From assembly GCF_902813185.1 (NCBI RefSeq), contig NZ_LR778301.1, positions 868,001-932,000 on the forward strand: a stretch of DNA of 64,000 nt, given 5' to 3'. The notes under the pieces are model-generated. The model was not told the origin of the DNA, did not search any database, and saw only the letters and a list, made by a program, of their open reading frames with translations. The stretch is from Denitratisoma oestradiolicum. Its GTDB lineage: Bacteria > Pseudomonadota > Gammaproteobacteria > Burkholderiales > Rhodocyclaceae. Below are positions 43,101 through 52,692 of the stretch, one piece after another (position 1 is the stretch's first letter; every line of letters starts with the position of its first letter). Position numbers and translations under genes: made by a program.

Positions 43101-44852
43101 AGTGATCTTGTCATTGACCGTCAGATTGTGGGATGCCGAGGTGGTGCCGTAGGCATTGGTGGAGTCCGGTGCCGTGGCGGGGGTGTAGCGGAAGGTGTTG
43201 TCGTCCACCTTGGTGATGGTGAAAGTGCCGTTGTAGCCGCTGGGGCTGGCGCCGGAGATGACGACGCTGTCGCCGGTGTTGAAACCGTGGGATGGCGCGG
43301 TGGCTGTCGCTGGTGGAGTGTTGGCGGCTGCGTAGCTGAGGGCGCTGACCGAGACCAATTGATAGGTGCCCAGGGATGCGGCGGTGATATCGCTGTTGTC
43401 TACGTTGAATGGGTAGTCGGCGAATTCGCTGTTCGCTGTACAGGTGCCGGTGCAGGTGTAGAGCTTGCGGGTCTGGTCGGACTCTGAATCAGGCAGGGGA
43501 TAAAGGGTGCGGACGCGCTGGCCGGCGCCGCCCTTTTCGCTGATGTCGCCGTCGGGAGCATCGGATTCCTGCCCTACGTCGGTTGTATCGTAGTCAGGGC
43601 CCCGGAAGGACCAGAAGCTGGAGTCCGTTGTCCAGTAGCTGGTGACCGTGTTGTAGATGTTTCCCGTATTGGGATTGCGAATTTGAGCGCCCAGAGAGTC
43701 TATTAATTCCGGGTTTGCCGGGTCAATGTTGCTGGTGTACATCTTCAGATTACCGAACCAGCGGGGCTTCTTCTGGCCATCCGGACGGAACATGCCGATA
43801 TAGACCTGATTAAGGTTCAATCCGGATTGATTGTTTGAAATCGGCAGGGCCACGGCGGCGAAGACGCTGTTGATGGCCTGAACCTCGGAAAAAATGGTGG
43901 AGAGCGCATTCTCGATTTCGCTCAGGTTGGTGGCCTTGAAATAGCGCCCGCCTCCCACATTGGCCATGCTGGTCAGCAAGGTGGCCTGATCGGTGTCGCA
44001 CTGGTCCTTGCAGACATCCACGGAGTAGGTGGTGATGTGGCGATAAACCCCGTTGGAAATCTTGACGCCATACTTGTAGAGAAAGCGGCTCCAGACGTCA
44101 GCATTGACCCCGGTGGCGTTGATGGTGGTCTTGTTGGCCGTGACGGAGGGGTCGTTGAGCAGGGCGGCGGCGTTGTCGATATCGTTCAGGGTTTCCGAAT
44201 TGGGGAAACCGTTGCCGATGAAAATGATGTAGTCGTAGCCGCAGGAGCCGCCGGACTTGTCCGGGGCGACAAAGGTGGTACGGGCGACGGAGGTATAACC
44301 TGCGCTGTCTGCCAGGGCTTCCCCGGCGCCGTTGTAGGTGCCAAAGCCGTTGAAATAACGGAAGGCGTCGTTCATGGGGTTGCCGTAGCTCGAATTGGAG
44401 GCGGTCTTGTCTGCCGGGTCATTGGTGCTGATGGTGGCTAGAGAGGTCCGGAAGCTGGTCTTGTTGGCGGACGTCATGGAACGGACGGCATAGCGCACAT
44501 AGCCCCCCTTGTCCTGATCGTTGAACATCATCAGACCGAGATTTACGGTTTCGCCAAGGTTGGCGACGCTTTTGTATATGGCGCAGACCTCGGCGTCCCC
44601 CTGCTGGTTGCCGGTGATGCCAGCGGCGGTGCAGGTGGCATCCACCATATCGGGCCAATGTTGAGCCTGGTTGGACCAGTTGGAGGTGTTGTCCAGCACG
44701 ATCAGCACGTTGGGGATCTGGGCCGGGTTGTTGGGGTTGGTCATGAAGAGGTCGGTATCGTCCCCCACCAGATCAAGGGCCAGGCCGGACTGACCGGTCA
44801 GGAGGATCAGACTGGCGACAAGGATGCGGCTAAGCAGGCGACGGGTATTCAT
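40194..44852 (-). CDS. pilY1: Second PilY1-type protein with tandem beta-repeat insert
   Basis: 1552 residues. Signal peptide (ILVASLILLTGQSGLA) then a VWA-like domain whose MIDAS reads DNTSN (54-58) rather than DxSxS. At about 510-765 four tandem beta-repeats occur, with HGFNTGDSVVISGASPSGYN and HGYSNNDSVTISGATPAEFN as the clearest. The C-terminal PilY1 propeller has DVNKDGSLVADDGD (about 1064), the calcium loop needed for pilus retraction control in Pseudomonas PilY1. ATG 44852. Last gene of cluster B. Confidence 0.9.
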   Translation of the reverse strand: MNTRRLLSRILVASLILLTGQSGLALDLVGDDTDLFMTNPNNPAQIPNVLIVLDNTSNWSNQAQHWPDMVDATCTAAGITGNQQGDAEVCAIYKSVANLGETVNLGLMMFNDQDKGGYVRYAVRSMTSANKTSFRTSLATISTNDPADKTASNSSYGNPMNDAFRYFNGFGTYNGAGEALADSAGYTSVARTTFVAPDKSGGSCGYDYIIFIGNGFPNSETLNDIDNAAALLNDPSVTANKTTINATGVNADVWSRFLYKYGVKISNGVYRHITTYSVDVCKDQCDTDQATLLTSMANVGGGRYFKATNLSEIENALSTIFSEVQAINSVFAAVALPISNNQSGLNLNQVYIGMFRPDGQKKPRWFGNLKMYTSNIDPANPELIDSLGAQIRNPNTGNIYNTVTSYWTTDSSFWSFRGPDYDTTDVGQESDAPDGDISEKGGAGQRVRTLYPLPDSESDQTRKLYTCTGTCTANSEFADYPFNVDNSDITAASLGTYQLVSVSALSYAAANTPPATATAPSHGFNTGDSVVISGASPSGYNGTFTITKVDDNTFRYTPATAPDSTNAYGTTSASHNLTVNDKITVTGSTPAGYNVSEVAVTPVTSTQYSYPLAATVSANSSGYAITAKRRINANNLTGTGSTATVNLTGHGYSNNDSVTISGATPAEFNGTFTISVVNANTFTYTTASAIPGGTPTTAIATTAAAHGLQAGDSIVVAGATAPNTAYNNTTTVLASPEPTATTFAYTTSGTVSNNATGTLTVSKTVQDNNTRAVSAGAVSGSGANKIITFTYSATATTANGCTRTLAAGDQITISGITCKRSNNTVQNCSTGSTTTPVASSYNLTLAAGNIISGTQVSMATDNNTASVTLSSATLRWPQSGNASCQLTAQSVSSAVPGNAIATATGTTYASKTGDLTSPTTTLGTQAVASGTIVAGLASSADVNERANLINWVRGIDNKENENSNSGATSSTDVRASVHADVLHSKPATVNYNRNGDDNDVYVFYGTNDGIFHAIKGGTGSDGGNEKWGFVAPEFFSKLKRLRDNSPLISSNAPKGYFFDGPIVVYTLDVNKDGSLVADDGDKAYLFVTMRRGGRMIYALDVSDPDNPKLLWKKGCTESSGTASCDTDYGEIGQTWSEPMLGYVEAYQTKNASNVVTAEKLVVLMGAGYDAAVEDFQPCMVTAHSSSSVSAKTGVALPNSMDTSNCPPDGGTTATASRSMGRDVYIIDAEDGDMLWRASTVPVAKRSGTIQYSVAAGVAAFNGDLDRRRTLPVGTETGVFRGYLDRIYAADTGGNVWRIDIGSTTTSNWTLTKLASLSGSDATAPLTDRRKFLSRPDVALSRTTSPAYDAVLLGSGDREHPFDMVVDHRFYMLKDTAMASNTVGSVTQANPITESDLYDVTDNCIQACATAGERTGAQADLAAAQGWMLRLTDEGEISTDPAKVDGGSVLFSTHSPQQGSASTTQCVNDLGTARIYAVNFRDATATVFAEDGNYNRSEAVAGGGFLPAPITTTLKDADSGNTVRTDCFGIHCLTPSATPLDARLRTYWYRRQD

Positions 44853-44912
44853 GACAGTTTCCTTCACGCGATCGGAGTGTCCAGCACTCCCATGGAGTCG
44901 TTGCAATTGGAA

Positions 44913-45341
44913 TCAGGGGCAGCGTCCGGCAGGCTGGCGGATCTTCACGCCCTGGTGAATCTCGACGCTGCTGCCGGCTATGGAGGTCCCGGTCGAGGGG
45001 ATGTCCCAGACGTTGTCTTCCGGGGAAAAGGGGTCCAGAGCGCTATAGCCGTCCGCAGGCTGGGTGTCGATACAGGCCGGTGCCGCTACATCCACGGTCA
45101 TGTTATTGATGGTGCGGGTGGCGGCGGCAGTGCCTGCTTCGAAGTAGGCAATACTTGTGATCTGTTCCTCGATCCCCTGCTGAGCAGCCTTCTCGGCCTC
45201 ATTCTGATTCTGCATGTTGCGGATCACCTGATAATGCACGTCGCTGAACTGCAGCATGGAACTGGCCAACAGTGTGATCAGCACCAGGAAAATCATGGTG
45301 ACCAGCAGGGTGGCTCCTCGCTGGCTGTTTAGGGAATTCAT
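44913..45341 (-). CDS. pilX: PilX-type minor pilin (cluster B)
   Basis: 142 residues. Leader NSQRG, then ATLLVTMIFLVLITLLASSM and a helix EAEKAAQQGIEEQITSIA. Shorter than its cluster A counterpart and without the DxDxNG loop. Starts within the pilW-B stop (overlap 4 bp). Confidence 0.84.
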   Translation of the reverse strand: MNSLNSQRGATLLVTMIFLVLITLLASSMLQFSDVHYQVIRNMQNQNEAEKAAQQGIEEQITSIAYFEAGTAAATRTINNMTVDVAAPACIDTQPADGYSALDPFSPEDNVWDIPSTGTSIAGSSVEIHQGVKIRQPAGRCP

Positions 45342-46465
45342 GGATTTTCCCTCCGGCCGCTGAGATTGGTCAGGCGCACGTCGGCGGCAAAGGCGTGGCG
45401 TCGGTAACCGTCGTTGAAGGGGCCCAGGGTTCCCAGGCTACCCACCGTGTATTGACCCTTGTCGGTGAAATGGAAGCTGATCTCCGGATTGCGTACCAGC
45501 ATGGAAATTCGCGCTGCGACGGCATTGGCGAATTGGGCTGCCGTGGCCGGGTTGGATGCGTAGCTGTCTGGGGTGCCATCGCCGGGAAGGCGGGTGGCGG
45601 AATTGATCTGCTGCCCGCTGCTGTTGACCGTGGCATCGCGGAAGGGATTGCCCGTGTCCAGACCCCAGTCGATGCGCAGATATTCCACGCCTTCCGCAAT
45701 GGGCACGATGCGCATGGTGCGGGTGGTGCCGTCGCTGGTGAGTTCCAGACGCTTCAACGTGGGAATGGGACGGCCATCGTCATCGCTGTTGCCGGTGCAT
45801 AGCCCGGTTGCGTTGTCGTCGGCGGGGATGCTGCATGGGGCGACGAAATATACGTGGACATGTAATTTTCGCACGGGGGAGGCGGTGCTGCCCTTGACGT
45901 TGAGCAGGGTGGGCGGGGCGTTGCCATCGCCGATCTGGATGGCTCCGCTGAAGGCATTGGCATGGAGATAGATATCCTCGGCCAGGGTATTCGTGCCAGC
46001 GGCCCGGATGTCGGTGGTGTCGGCTCGTTGCAGGACGATGATGTCGCTGCCCGGTTGCAGGTTGTCGTCGTTGAGCCAGGTGCCGCAACTGACTGGAAAG
46101 CCGGTGGCACGGGTGTCCTTGTCGGCGGCGTTGTACCCATAGACTGGATTGCCCAGGGCAGCCAGATAGGTGGCGGTGTCGGTGTCCGCGTAACAGGGGT
46201 CGGGGAGTGAAGTGGGAGTGGTGTAACTGCTGTAGTAGCCGTAGAACCCGGCGAGTTGCAGATCCTTGGCGAGTATTTCGATGCCATAGCGCCCATTCTC
46301 ATATTGCTGAGCTTGCTTGGAGAAGTCCCGCTGTTTGTTGCTGGCCACCACGTACATGGCGGTCAAGCCGGAGAGTACGATGACACCGATCACCGTGGCG
46401 ATCAGCATCTCGATCATCGTGAAGCCCCGGCTATGTCGGGCGGCTGGGCGATATATTCGGTTCAT
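45338..46465 (-). CDS. pilW: PilW-type minor pilin (cluster B)
   Basis: 375 residues. Leader RHSRG, then FTMIEMLIATVIGVIVLSGL with Glu5. The long ectodomain has GRYGIEILAKDLQLAGFYGY, the PilW signature also recognisable in cluster A (SVERDMRMAGYGFG). No repeat separates it from pilV-B, unlike cluster A. Confidence 0.89.
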   Translation of the reverse strand: MNRIYRPAARHSRGFTMIEMLIATVIGVIVLSGLTAMYVVASNKQRDFSKQAQQYENGRYGIEILAKDLQLAGFYGYYSSYTTPTSLPDPCYADTDTATYLAALGNPVYGYNAADKDTRATGFPVSCGTWLNDDNLQPGSDIIVLQRADTTDIRAAGTNTLAEDIYLHANAFSGAIQIGDGNAPPTLLNVKGSTASPVRKLHVHVYFVAPCSIPADDNATGLCTGNSDDDGRPIPTLKRLELTSDGTTRTMRIVPIAEGVEYLRIDWGLDTGNPFRDATVNSSGQQINSATRLPGDGTPDSYASNPATAAQFANAVAARISMLVRNPEISFHFTDKGQYTVGSLGTLGPFNDGYRRHAFAADVRLTNLSGRRENP

Positions 46466-46468
46466 GGC

Positions 46469-47104
46469 TCAAATCAGGTTGGCGACCTTGAATGTCGTGG
46501 ATACCACGCGGCGCATGGCGTCGTTGTCATAGAGTCCGCTGCCGCAGGTGTTGCTCGGGGCCATGGTGGGCGAGGTGCCGCGCCAGGCCACGGTCACGGT
46601 GTACATGGTCATGCCGTTGTCGGTGCTGCTGCTGATGCAGGCCCGGGCCTGTACCAGTCCGCCGAAGGCATTGTTGGCTGCTTCGATGCCGGCGCTTTGC
46701 AGGAGAGTGTCCGATTCGCTCAGGTCATTGAGGATCTGGGACTTGAAAGCAGTCTTCTGTTCCTCAGTTAGGCCTGGGGCGTTATCCACACTGGCACAGG
46801 TGTAACCCGCGACATCGGTGGGTACGTCGTAATGGTTGCCGCCGGAGGCGTCGCCCAGATAGGGAGTGCCGGTACCTGCGTCAGTGGTTATGGCGTAGCA
46901 GGGGGCGGCATAGCGGCTGTTCTGGATGCGGTCGACAATGTTGTTGAGGGAAATCACCGCCTGGGTGCGCTGATAGGACTCGAATTCATTGACCATGGCC
47001 AGGGATTGCATGCCAAGCACCCCCATCAGGCCGATCATGATGATCACGATGGAGACCATGACTTCGATGATCGAGAAACCGGTCTGGAGGGAGCGGGCTT
47101 TCAT
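46469..47104 (-). CDS. pilV: PilV-type minor pilin (cluster B)
   Basis: 211 residues. Leader SLQTG, then FSIIEVMVSIVIIMIGLMGV with Glu5, followed by QRTQAVISLNNIVDRIQNSR typical of PilV. Cysteines at CYAITT, TCASV and ACISS. ATG 47104 matches the leader; the longer upstream frame is not coding. Confidence 0.88.
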   Translation of the reverse strand: MKARSLQTGFSIIEVMVSIVIIMIGLMGVLGMQSLAMVNEFESYQRTQAVISLNNIVDRIQNSRYAAPCYAITTDAGTGTPYLGDASGGNHYDVPTDVAGYTCASVDNAPGLTEEQKTAFKSQILNDLSESDTLLQSAGIEAANNAFGGLVQARACISSSTDNGMTMYTVTVAWRGTSPTMAPSNTCGSGLYDNDAMRRVVSTTFKVANLI

Positions 47105-47115
47105 GAGTGCATTCC

Positions 47116-47604
47116 TTAGCAGGCACTTGCCGCCGCACCGTGGGTGACGGTGCGAATGCGAGGCATGCCCCCGGCGTCGATGTCTATCTGCCGGGCCGTA
47201 GGCGATTCCTGGCCCAGCTCGGTGGAATACACCAGCATCTTGACCCGTCCGCCGGTGGCTCGACCGCTGCTGGAATAGACGACCGAGGTTATCAGGGTGG
47301 GACAGAGTTTCAGGGACACACCGGTGGGCAATGAGTCGATGCTCATCAAGGTTGTTCCTCCGGAGGTAGCGACCCAGGCGGACCCGGAGGCGGCGATGGT
47401 GACGTTGGCGGCCCGCTTGATGGCGTCGGAGCGGGACTTGATCAGAATCGAATACATGTCGGACGCGGCGCTGCGAACCCTGGAAGCAAGTATCGTCTCC
47501 CGCATGCTCGGCAGGGCGAGTGCAATCAGGATGCCGAGGATGGCCACGACGACCATGAGTTCGATCAAGGTAAAGCCCCGGGCGGGCGTGTCGTGCTTGG
47601 GCAT
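47116..47604 (-). CDS. fimT: FimT/GspH-type minor pilin (cluster B)
   Basis: 162 residues. Leader TPARG, then FTLIELMVVVAILGILIALA with Glu5; GspH/FimT core SILIKSRSDAIKRAANVTI. ATG 47604 follows AAGGATCCGC. First gene of cluster B, divergent from tRNA-Thr. Confidence 0.88.
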   Translation of the reverse strand: MPKHDTPARGFTLIELMVVVAILGILIALALPSMRETILASRVRSAASDMYSILIKSRSDAIKRAANVTIAASGSAWVATSGGTTLMSIDSLPTGVSLKLCPTLITSVVYSSSGRATGGRVKMLVYSTELGQESPTARQIDIDAGGMPRIRTVTHGAAASAC

Positions 47605-47735
47605 TGCGGATCCTTGCTCGGAATCTATCTGACTTGGAATTTCGCCGAGCATGCCCCGGTGTCGCAAGGCTGACCGGCTTGAACGGCACGGATTACCGGA
47701 TGAGCGGAATGTCTTGCGCGCAACCATCTAACTCG

Positions 47736-47764
47736 TTGCGACCGATCAGGGCGATAGGTATAAT
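47736..47764 (+). promoter_or_regulatory. Sigma-70 promoter of tRNA-Thr
   Basis: TTGCGA (47736-47741), 17-bp spacer, perfect TATAAT (47759-47764), 10 bp before the mature tRNA 5' end. Confidence 0.8.
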
Positions 47765-47774
47765 CCGCCGCCTT

Positions 47775-47850
<76 letters not shown>

Positions 47851-47859
47851 TTAATATCA

Positions 47860-47890
47860 AGGGCTTAGTCGAAAGGCTAGGCCCTTTTTC
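47860..47890 (+). terminator. Intrinsic terminator after tRNA-Thr
   Basis: AGGGCTTAGTC, loop GAAA, GGCTAGGCCCT, then TTTTTC. Stem of eleven pairs including G-T wobbles; ends the tRNA transcript before the rpsB promoter. Confidence 0.85.
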
Positions 47891-47932
47891 TTTGCTTCAT
47901 GCGGCAGTGTTGTCGGTGCCTCGTATTCCGGC

Positions 47933-48083
47933 TTGCCGCCAAGTCGATGAAAACGCTATAATTTCGCGGCTGTTCAGGAATGGTTCCCGGGCAGTAATTC
48001 ACACGCCCGGCGCCGAATGGGTGATCCCGCAAGGGTTGCAAGACGGCCGGGCGGCGGTTTCAAACCCATATCGGAGATATTCG
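47933..48083 (+). promoter_or_regulatory. rpsB promoter and GC-rich structured leader
   Basis: TTGCCG (47933-47938), 18-bp spacer, TATAAT (47957-47962). The roughly 115-nt leader before the ATG contains complementary GC-rich stretches (GCCCGG at 48006 and CCGGGC at 48050 region) and GGGTGATCCCGCAAGGG. Autoregulation by S2 through the rpsB leader is known in other proteobacteria; that this leader does it is inference. Confidence 0.6.
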
Positions 48084-48836
48084 ATGACTACATCCATGCG
48101 TCAAATGCTGGAGGCGGGTGTCCATTTCGGTCACCAAACCCGTTTCTGGAATCCCAAGATGGCCCCCTATATCTTTGGCCATCGCAACAAGATTCACATC
48201 GTCAACCTGGAAAAGACCCTGGTCAAATACCAGGAGGCGATGGAGTTCCTCAAGAAGATGGCGGCCAAGAAGGGTTCCGTCCTCTTCGTTGGCACCAAGC
48301 GCCAGGCCCGGGAAATCGTGGCCGAGGAAGCTCAGCGCGCCGGTATGCCCTTTGTTGATGAGCGCTGGCTCGGCGGCATGCTGACCAACTTCAAGACCGT
48401 CAAGCTTTCCATCAAGCGCCTCAAGGATCTGGAGCAAATGGCCCAGGAGGGTGCTTTCGAGCGCCTGACCAAGAAGGAAGGCCTGATGCTTCAGCGCGAG
48501 ATGGACAAGCTGCGGAAGTCCATCGGCGGCATCAAGGATATGGCTGGCCTGCCCGATGCCCTGTTCGTGATCGACGTGGGCTATCACAAGATCGCCATCA
48601 CCGAAGCCAACAAGCTGGGCATCCCGGTGATCGCCGTGGTCGATACCAACCACTCCCCCGAGGGTGTGAATTATGTAATTCCGGGCAACGACGACTCCAG
48701 CCGTGCCATCCGCCTTTACGCGCGGGGCGCCGCGGATGCCATTCTCGAAGGCAAGAGCCAGTCCCTCCATGAGGTGGTCCAGGCTCTCGCCGGCGACGAC
48801 GAATTTGTCGAGGTCGAGGAAGAGTCTGCCGAGTAA
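48084..48836 (+). CDS. rpsB: 30S ribosomal protein S2
   Basis: 250 residues. [20 protein letters not shown] and [20 protein letters not shown] are S2 family blocks; C terminus acidic ([11 protein letters not shown]). ATG 48084 has CGGAG upstream; the longer in-frame extension to 47892 covers promoter and leader and is not coding. Followed by tsf in the usual order. Confidence 0.97.
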   Translation: MTTSMRQMLEAGVHFGHQTRFWNPKMAPYIFGHRNKIHIVNLEKTLVKYQEAMEFLKKMAAKKGSVLFVGTKRQAREIVAEEAQRAGMPFVDERWLGGMLTNFKTVKLSIKRLKDLEQMAQEGAFERLTKKEGLMLQREMDKLRKSIGGIKDMAGLPDALFVIDVGYHKIAITEANKLGIPVIAVVDTNHSPEGVNYVIPGNDDSSRAIRLYARGAADAILEGKSQSLHEVVQALAGDDEFVEVEEESAE

Positions 48837-48923
48837 GTTTTACCAGGGCGCCGGGGTGTCGGGGCAGGGCTGCCCGGCGCCTGCGGCGCCCAATTGTTTT
48901 TAATCGATTCTGGAGTGACTCTC

Positions 48924-49823
48924 ATGGCGGAAATCACCGCAAGCATGGTCAAGGAACTGCGCGAGAAGACCGACGCGCCCATGATGGAATGCAAGAAGGC
49001 CCTGACTGAGGCCGGTGGCGACATGGACAAGGCCGAAGAGGTGTTGCGCGTCAAGCTGGGCAACAAGGCCAGCAAGGCGGCAACCCGCGTGGCAGCCGAA
49101 GGTGTGGTGGCGATTCATATCGCTGTGGATGGCAAGCTCGGCAGTATTTTTGAAATCAATTCCGAAACGGATTTCGTTGCCAAGAACGACGACTTCCTGA
49201 CGTTGGCCGCGAACTGCGCCCGCCTGGTGGCGGAGAAGAATCCCGCCGATATCGCCGCCCTGGCGGCCCTGCCCCTGGGCGATGGCACGGTGGAGTCCGT
49301 CCGTACGGCCCTGGTGGGCAAGATCGGTGAAAACATGTCGCCGCGCCGCTTCGTGCGTGTTGAAGCCAAGGGCAAGCTGGCTTCCTATATCCATGGTGGC
49401 TCCAAGATTGGCGTGCTGGTGGATGTGGTAGGTGGTGACGAAGCCCTGGCCAAGGATCTGGCCATGCATATCGCCGCTTCCAAGCCCAAGTCCCTGGACG
49501 CTTCCGGTGTTTCCGCCGAGCTGCTGGATACGGAGCGCCGCATCGCCATTGAGAAGGCCCGCGAAGCCGGCAAGCCCGAAGCAATGCTGGAGAAGATCGC
49601 TGAAGGCACAGTGCAGAAGTACCTCAAGGATGTCACCCTGCTGGGTCAGGTCTTCGTCAAGGCCGAGGACGGCAAGCAGACCATCGAGCAACTGCTGAAG
49701 AGCAAGGGCGCTTCCGTTGCCGGCTTCACCCTGTACATGGTGGGCGAGGGCATCGAGAAGAAGGTGACCGACTTCGCCGCCGAAGTGGCCGCCCAGGCTG
49801 CTGCGGCTGCCGCCAGCAAGTAA
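48924..49823 (+). CDS. tsf: Elongation factor Ts
   Basis: 299 residues. N-terminal UBA-like domain ([38 protein letters not shown]), core [14 protein letters not shown] and C-terminal Ala-rich tail. It is the guanine-nucleotide exchange factor of EF-Tu. ATG 48924 (MAEITAS) preceded by GGAGTG. pyrH starts 7 bp downstream. Confidence 0.97.
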   Translation: MAEITASMVKELREKTDAPMMECKKALTEAGGDMDKAEEVLRVKLGNKASKAATRVAAEGVVAIHIAVDGKLGSIFEINSETDFVAKNDDFLTLAANCARLVAEKNPADIAALAALPLGDGTVESVRTALVGKIGENMSPRRFVRVEAKGKLASYIHGGSKIGVLVDVVGGDEALAKDLAMHIAASKPKSLDASGVSAELLDTERRIAIEKAREAGKPEAMLEKIAEGTVQKYLKDVTLLGQVFVKAEDGKQTIEQLLKSKGASVAGFTLYMVGEGIEKKVTDFAAEVAAQAAAAAASK

Positions 49824-49830
49824 GGCGATC

Positions 49831-50544
49831 ATGACCGCCGCCTACGGTCGGATATTGCTCAAACTCTCGGGGGAGGCCCTGATGGGGGATGATGCCTATG
49901 GCATCAACCCGGCCATGCTGGCCTCCATCGTGGCCGAGGTCAAATCGGTGGCCGATCTGGGGGTGGAAATCGGCGTCGTGATCGGTGGCGGCAACATCTT
50001 CCGTGGTGTGGCGGGTACCGCCACCGGCATGGACCGGGCCACGGCGGACTACATGGGCATGCTGGCCACGGTCATGAATGCCATGGCCCTGTCCGACGCC
50101 ATGCGCCAGGCCGGCCTCAATGGCCGGGTGCAGTCGGCTCTCAACATCGAGCAGGTGGTGGAGCCCTATATCCGCGGCAAGGCCATCCGCTACCTGGAAG
50201 AGGGCAAGATCGTCATCTTCGCCGCCGGCACCGGCAATCCCTTTTTCACCACCGATACCGCAGCGGCCCTGCGCGGTTCCGAGATCGGGGCGGAAATCGT
50301 GCTCAAGGCCACCAAGGTGGATGGCATCTACACTGCCGATCCGAAACAGGATCCGTTGGCCACGCGTTTCGCCAGGATCAGTTTCGACGAGGCCATCGGC
50401 CGGGACCTGAAGGTCCTGGATTCCACGGCCTTCGCTCTGTGCCGCGACCAGAAATTACCGATCAATGTGTTCTCCATCTTCAAGCCCGGCGCCCTGAAGC
50501 GCATTGTGATGGGCGAGGACGAAGGCACTCTGGTACATGTTTAG
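49831..50544 (+). CDS. pyrH: UMP kinase
   Basis: 237 residues, amino-acid-kinase fold: [13 protein letters not shown] (P-loop-like start), [10 protein letters not shown] and [13 protein letters not shown]. Makes UDP from UMP; hexameric, GTP-activated, UTP-inhibited in the family. Lies between tsf and frr as in most proteobacteria. Confidence 0.97.
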   Translation: MTAAYGRILLKLSGEALMGDDAYGINPAMLASIVAEVKSVADLGVEIGVVIGGGNIFRGVAGTATGMDRATADYMGMLATVMNAMALSDAMRQAGLNGRVQSALNIEQVVEPYIRGKAIRYLEEGKIVIFAAGTGNPFFTTDTAAALRGSEIGAEIVLKATKVDGIYTADPKQDPLATRFARISFDEAIGRDLKVLDSTAFALCRDQKLPINVFSIFKPGALKRIVMGEDEGTLVHV

Positions 50545-50553
50545 GAGTTTGCG

Positions 50554-51111
50554 ATGATCCCGGAACTCAGGAAGACCACTGAACAGAAAATGCAGAAAAG
50601 CCTGGATGCGTTGAAAAGCGATCTGGGCAAGGTGCGTACCGGCCGGGCTCATACCGGTCTGCTGGACCACGTGCAGGTGGATTACTACGGCTCGCCGGTA
50701 CCCATCGCTCAGGTGGCCAACGTAACCCTGGTGGATTCCCGCACCATTGGTGTCCAGCCCTGGGAAAAGAACATGGTGGGCAAGGTGGAAAAGGCCATCC
50801 GGGATGCGGATCTGGGTCTCAATCCTGCTACCCAGGGTGACCTGATCCGGGTGCCCATGCCAATGCTGACTGAAGAGCGTCGCCGCGAGCTGATCAAGGT
50901 AGTCAAGCACGAAGGGGAGAACGCCAAGGTGGCGATTCGCAACCTGCGCCGGGATGCCAACGGTACCTTGAAAGAGGCCCTGAAGAAAAAGGAAGTCTCC
51001 GAGGATGACGAGCGCCGCGCCCAGGACGATATCCAGAAGCTCACCGACCGCTTCGTTGCCGAAGTGGACAAGATGCTCACGGAAAAGGAAAAGGACCTGA
51101 TGGCGGTCTGA
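50554..51111 (+). CDS. frr: Ribosome recycling factor
   Basis: 185 residues. Helical domain I with [23 protein letters not shown] and domain [40 protein letters not shown] is the family signature. Splits post-termination ribosomes together with EF-G. Starts 9 bp after pyrH. Confidence 0.97.
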   Translation: MIPELRKTTEQKMQKSLDALKSDLGKVRTGRAHTGLLDHVQVDYYGSPVPIAQVANVTLVDSRTIGVQPWEKNMVGKVEKAIRDADLGLNPATQGDLIRVPMPMLTEERRRELIKVVKHEGENAKVAIRNLRRDANGTLKEALKKKEVSEDDERRAQDDIQKLTDRFVAEVDKMLTEKEKDLMAV

Positions 51112-51143
51112 GCTGCGCTCGGCCCCCTTTCAGTCCTTCCGCG

Positions 51144-51914
51144 ATGTCATTTTTCAGCTCCACCCGGGATATCCCCGAAGTGCGGGCCGTGCCCCGTCAT
51201 GTGGCCATGATCATGGACGGCAACGGGCGCTGGGCCAAGAAGCGCTTCCTGCCCCGGGTGGCCGGGCACAAGCGGGGCCTGGAGACTGTCCGCGTCATGG
51301 TCAAGGCCTGCATCGAGCGGGGCATCGACTACCTGACCCTGTTTGCCTTCAGTTCCGAGAACTGGCGCCGTCCGCCGGAAGAAGTCTCCTTTTTGATGCG
51401 CCTGTTTCTTACCGCCTTGCAGGCGGAGGTGGACAAGCTCCATGAAAACGGTGTGCGGCTGCGGGTCATCGGCGATCTTTCCCGTTTCGATCCCCAGACC
51501 GTGGCGTTGATCCGATCCGGCGAAGCCCTGACCGCCGGCAATACCAAGCTCACCCTCACCATCGCCGCCAACTACGGCGGTCGCTGGGACATCCTCCAGG
51601 CCGCCAATGCTATGGCTCTGCAACACCCGGAAAAGCTGGGGTGCTGGACGGAAGAGGATCTGGCCGAGCACCTCGCCATGGCCTATGCACCGGAGCCCGA
51701 TCTGTTCATCCGCACCGGTGGAGAACAACGGGTCAGCAACTTCCTGCTCTGGCAACTGGCCTACGCCGAACTGTATTTCACTGATTGCCTGTGGCCCGAA
51801 TTCGATGGCGCGGCCCTGGATCAGGCCATCGTTTCCTACCGCTCCCGGGAGCGCCGTTTCGGCCGCACCAGTGAGCAACTGATATCGCAAGAGGAGGCCA
51901 ACGGGGATGTTTAA
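51144..51914 (+). CDS. uppS: Undecaprenyl diphosphate synthase
   Basis: 256 residues. Cis-prenyltransferase signature [16 protein letters not shown] with catalytic Asp, [11 protein letters not shown], and the C-terminal [20 protein letters not shown]. Produces the C55 lipid carrier for peptidoglycan and O-antigen. The last 8 bp overlap cdsA. Confidence 0.96.
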   Translation: MSFFSSTRDIPEVRAVPRHVAMIMDGNGRWAKKRFLPRVAGHKRGLETVRVMVKACIERGIDYLTLFAFSSENWRRPPEEVSFLMRLFLTALQAEVDKLHENGVRLRVIGDLSRFDPQTVALIRSGEALTAGNTKLTLTIAANYGGRWDILQAANAMALQHPEKLGCWTEEDLAEHLAMAYAPEPDLFIRTGGEQRVSNFLLWQLAYAELYFTDCLWPEFDGAALDQAIVSYRSRERRFGRTSEQLISQEEANGDV

Positions 51915-52692
51915 GCTGCGGGCCATGACCGCCCTGGTGCTGGTGGCGGCCATCCTGGCGATCCTGTTTCTGGCGCCGCCCAGCCTGGCCTTCGCCTTCT
52001 TCGCCCTGGTGGCGGTGGTCGGTGCCTGGGAGTGGGGCGGCCTGGTGGGCGGCGGTGCCTTCTGGCGCCGAGGGTTTCCGCTGCTGGTGATGGCCGCTTG
52101 CGGCGTGCTGTATCTGCTGCCTGAAATCCGTATCCGTCTTTGGCTGGGCGCCGCCCTGTTCTGGCTGCTGCTGGTGCCCGTCTGGTTTCGCTATCGCTGG
52201 CCCCTCAAGGGCAACTTCCAGGCCCTGGTCATCGGCCTGCTCTTGCTGCTGCCCACCTGGGCCGCCCTGGTGCGGATCTACGACCTGGGGCCGGTTCGCC
52301 TGCTGGCGGTGATGGGACTGGTCTGGGTGGCCGACATCGCGGCCTATCTGACTGGCCGGGCCTTCGGCCGCCACAAGCTGGCCCCCGCCATCAGCCCGGG
52401 CAAGACCTGGGAAGGCGCGGCTGGCGCCGTGCTGGCGGTGCAGGTCTATGGCTTCGCCCTGGCGGCGGCCTTCAAACTCGACATCGCCTATGTTCCCTAT
52501 GCCGGCTTGCTGCTGCTGCTGACGGCGGCAAGCATCGCCGGCGACCTGTTCGAGTCCCTGATCAAGCGTCAGGCCGGAGTCAAGGACAGCAGCGCGCTGC
52601 TTCCGGGCCACGGGGGCGTACTGGACCGCATCGACAGCCTGACATCCACCCTGCCTCTGACAGCTCTCGCTCTGAGCTTCGTGTATCCATGA
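51907..52692 (+). CDS. cdsA: Phosphatidate cytidylyltransferase
   Basis: 261 residues, about eight membrane helices. The CdsA signature S-x2-KRxAGVKDSSxLLPGHGGxxDRxD is complete near the C terminus ([27 protein letters not shown]). Makes CDP-diacylglycerol for phospholipids. Overlaps uppS and, by ATGA, dxr. Confidence 0.96.
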   Translation: MFKLRAMTALVLVAAILAILFLAPPSLAFAFFALVAVVGAWEWGGLVGGGAFWRRGFPLLVMAACGVLYLLPEIRIRLWLGAALFWLLLVPVWFRYRWPLKGNFQALVIGLLLLLPTWAALVRIYDLGPVRLLAVMGLVWVADIAAYLTGRAFGRHKLAPAISPGKTWEGAAGAVLAVQVYGFALAAAFKLDIAYVPYAGLLLLLTAASIAGDLFESLIKRQAGVKDSSALLPGHGGVLDRIDSLTSTLPLTALALSFVYP

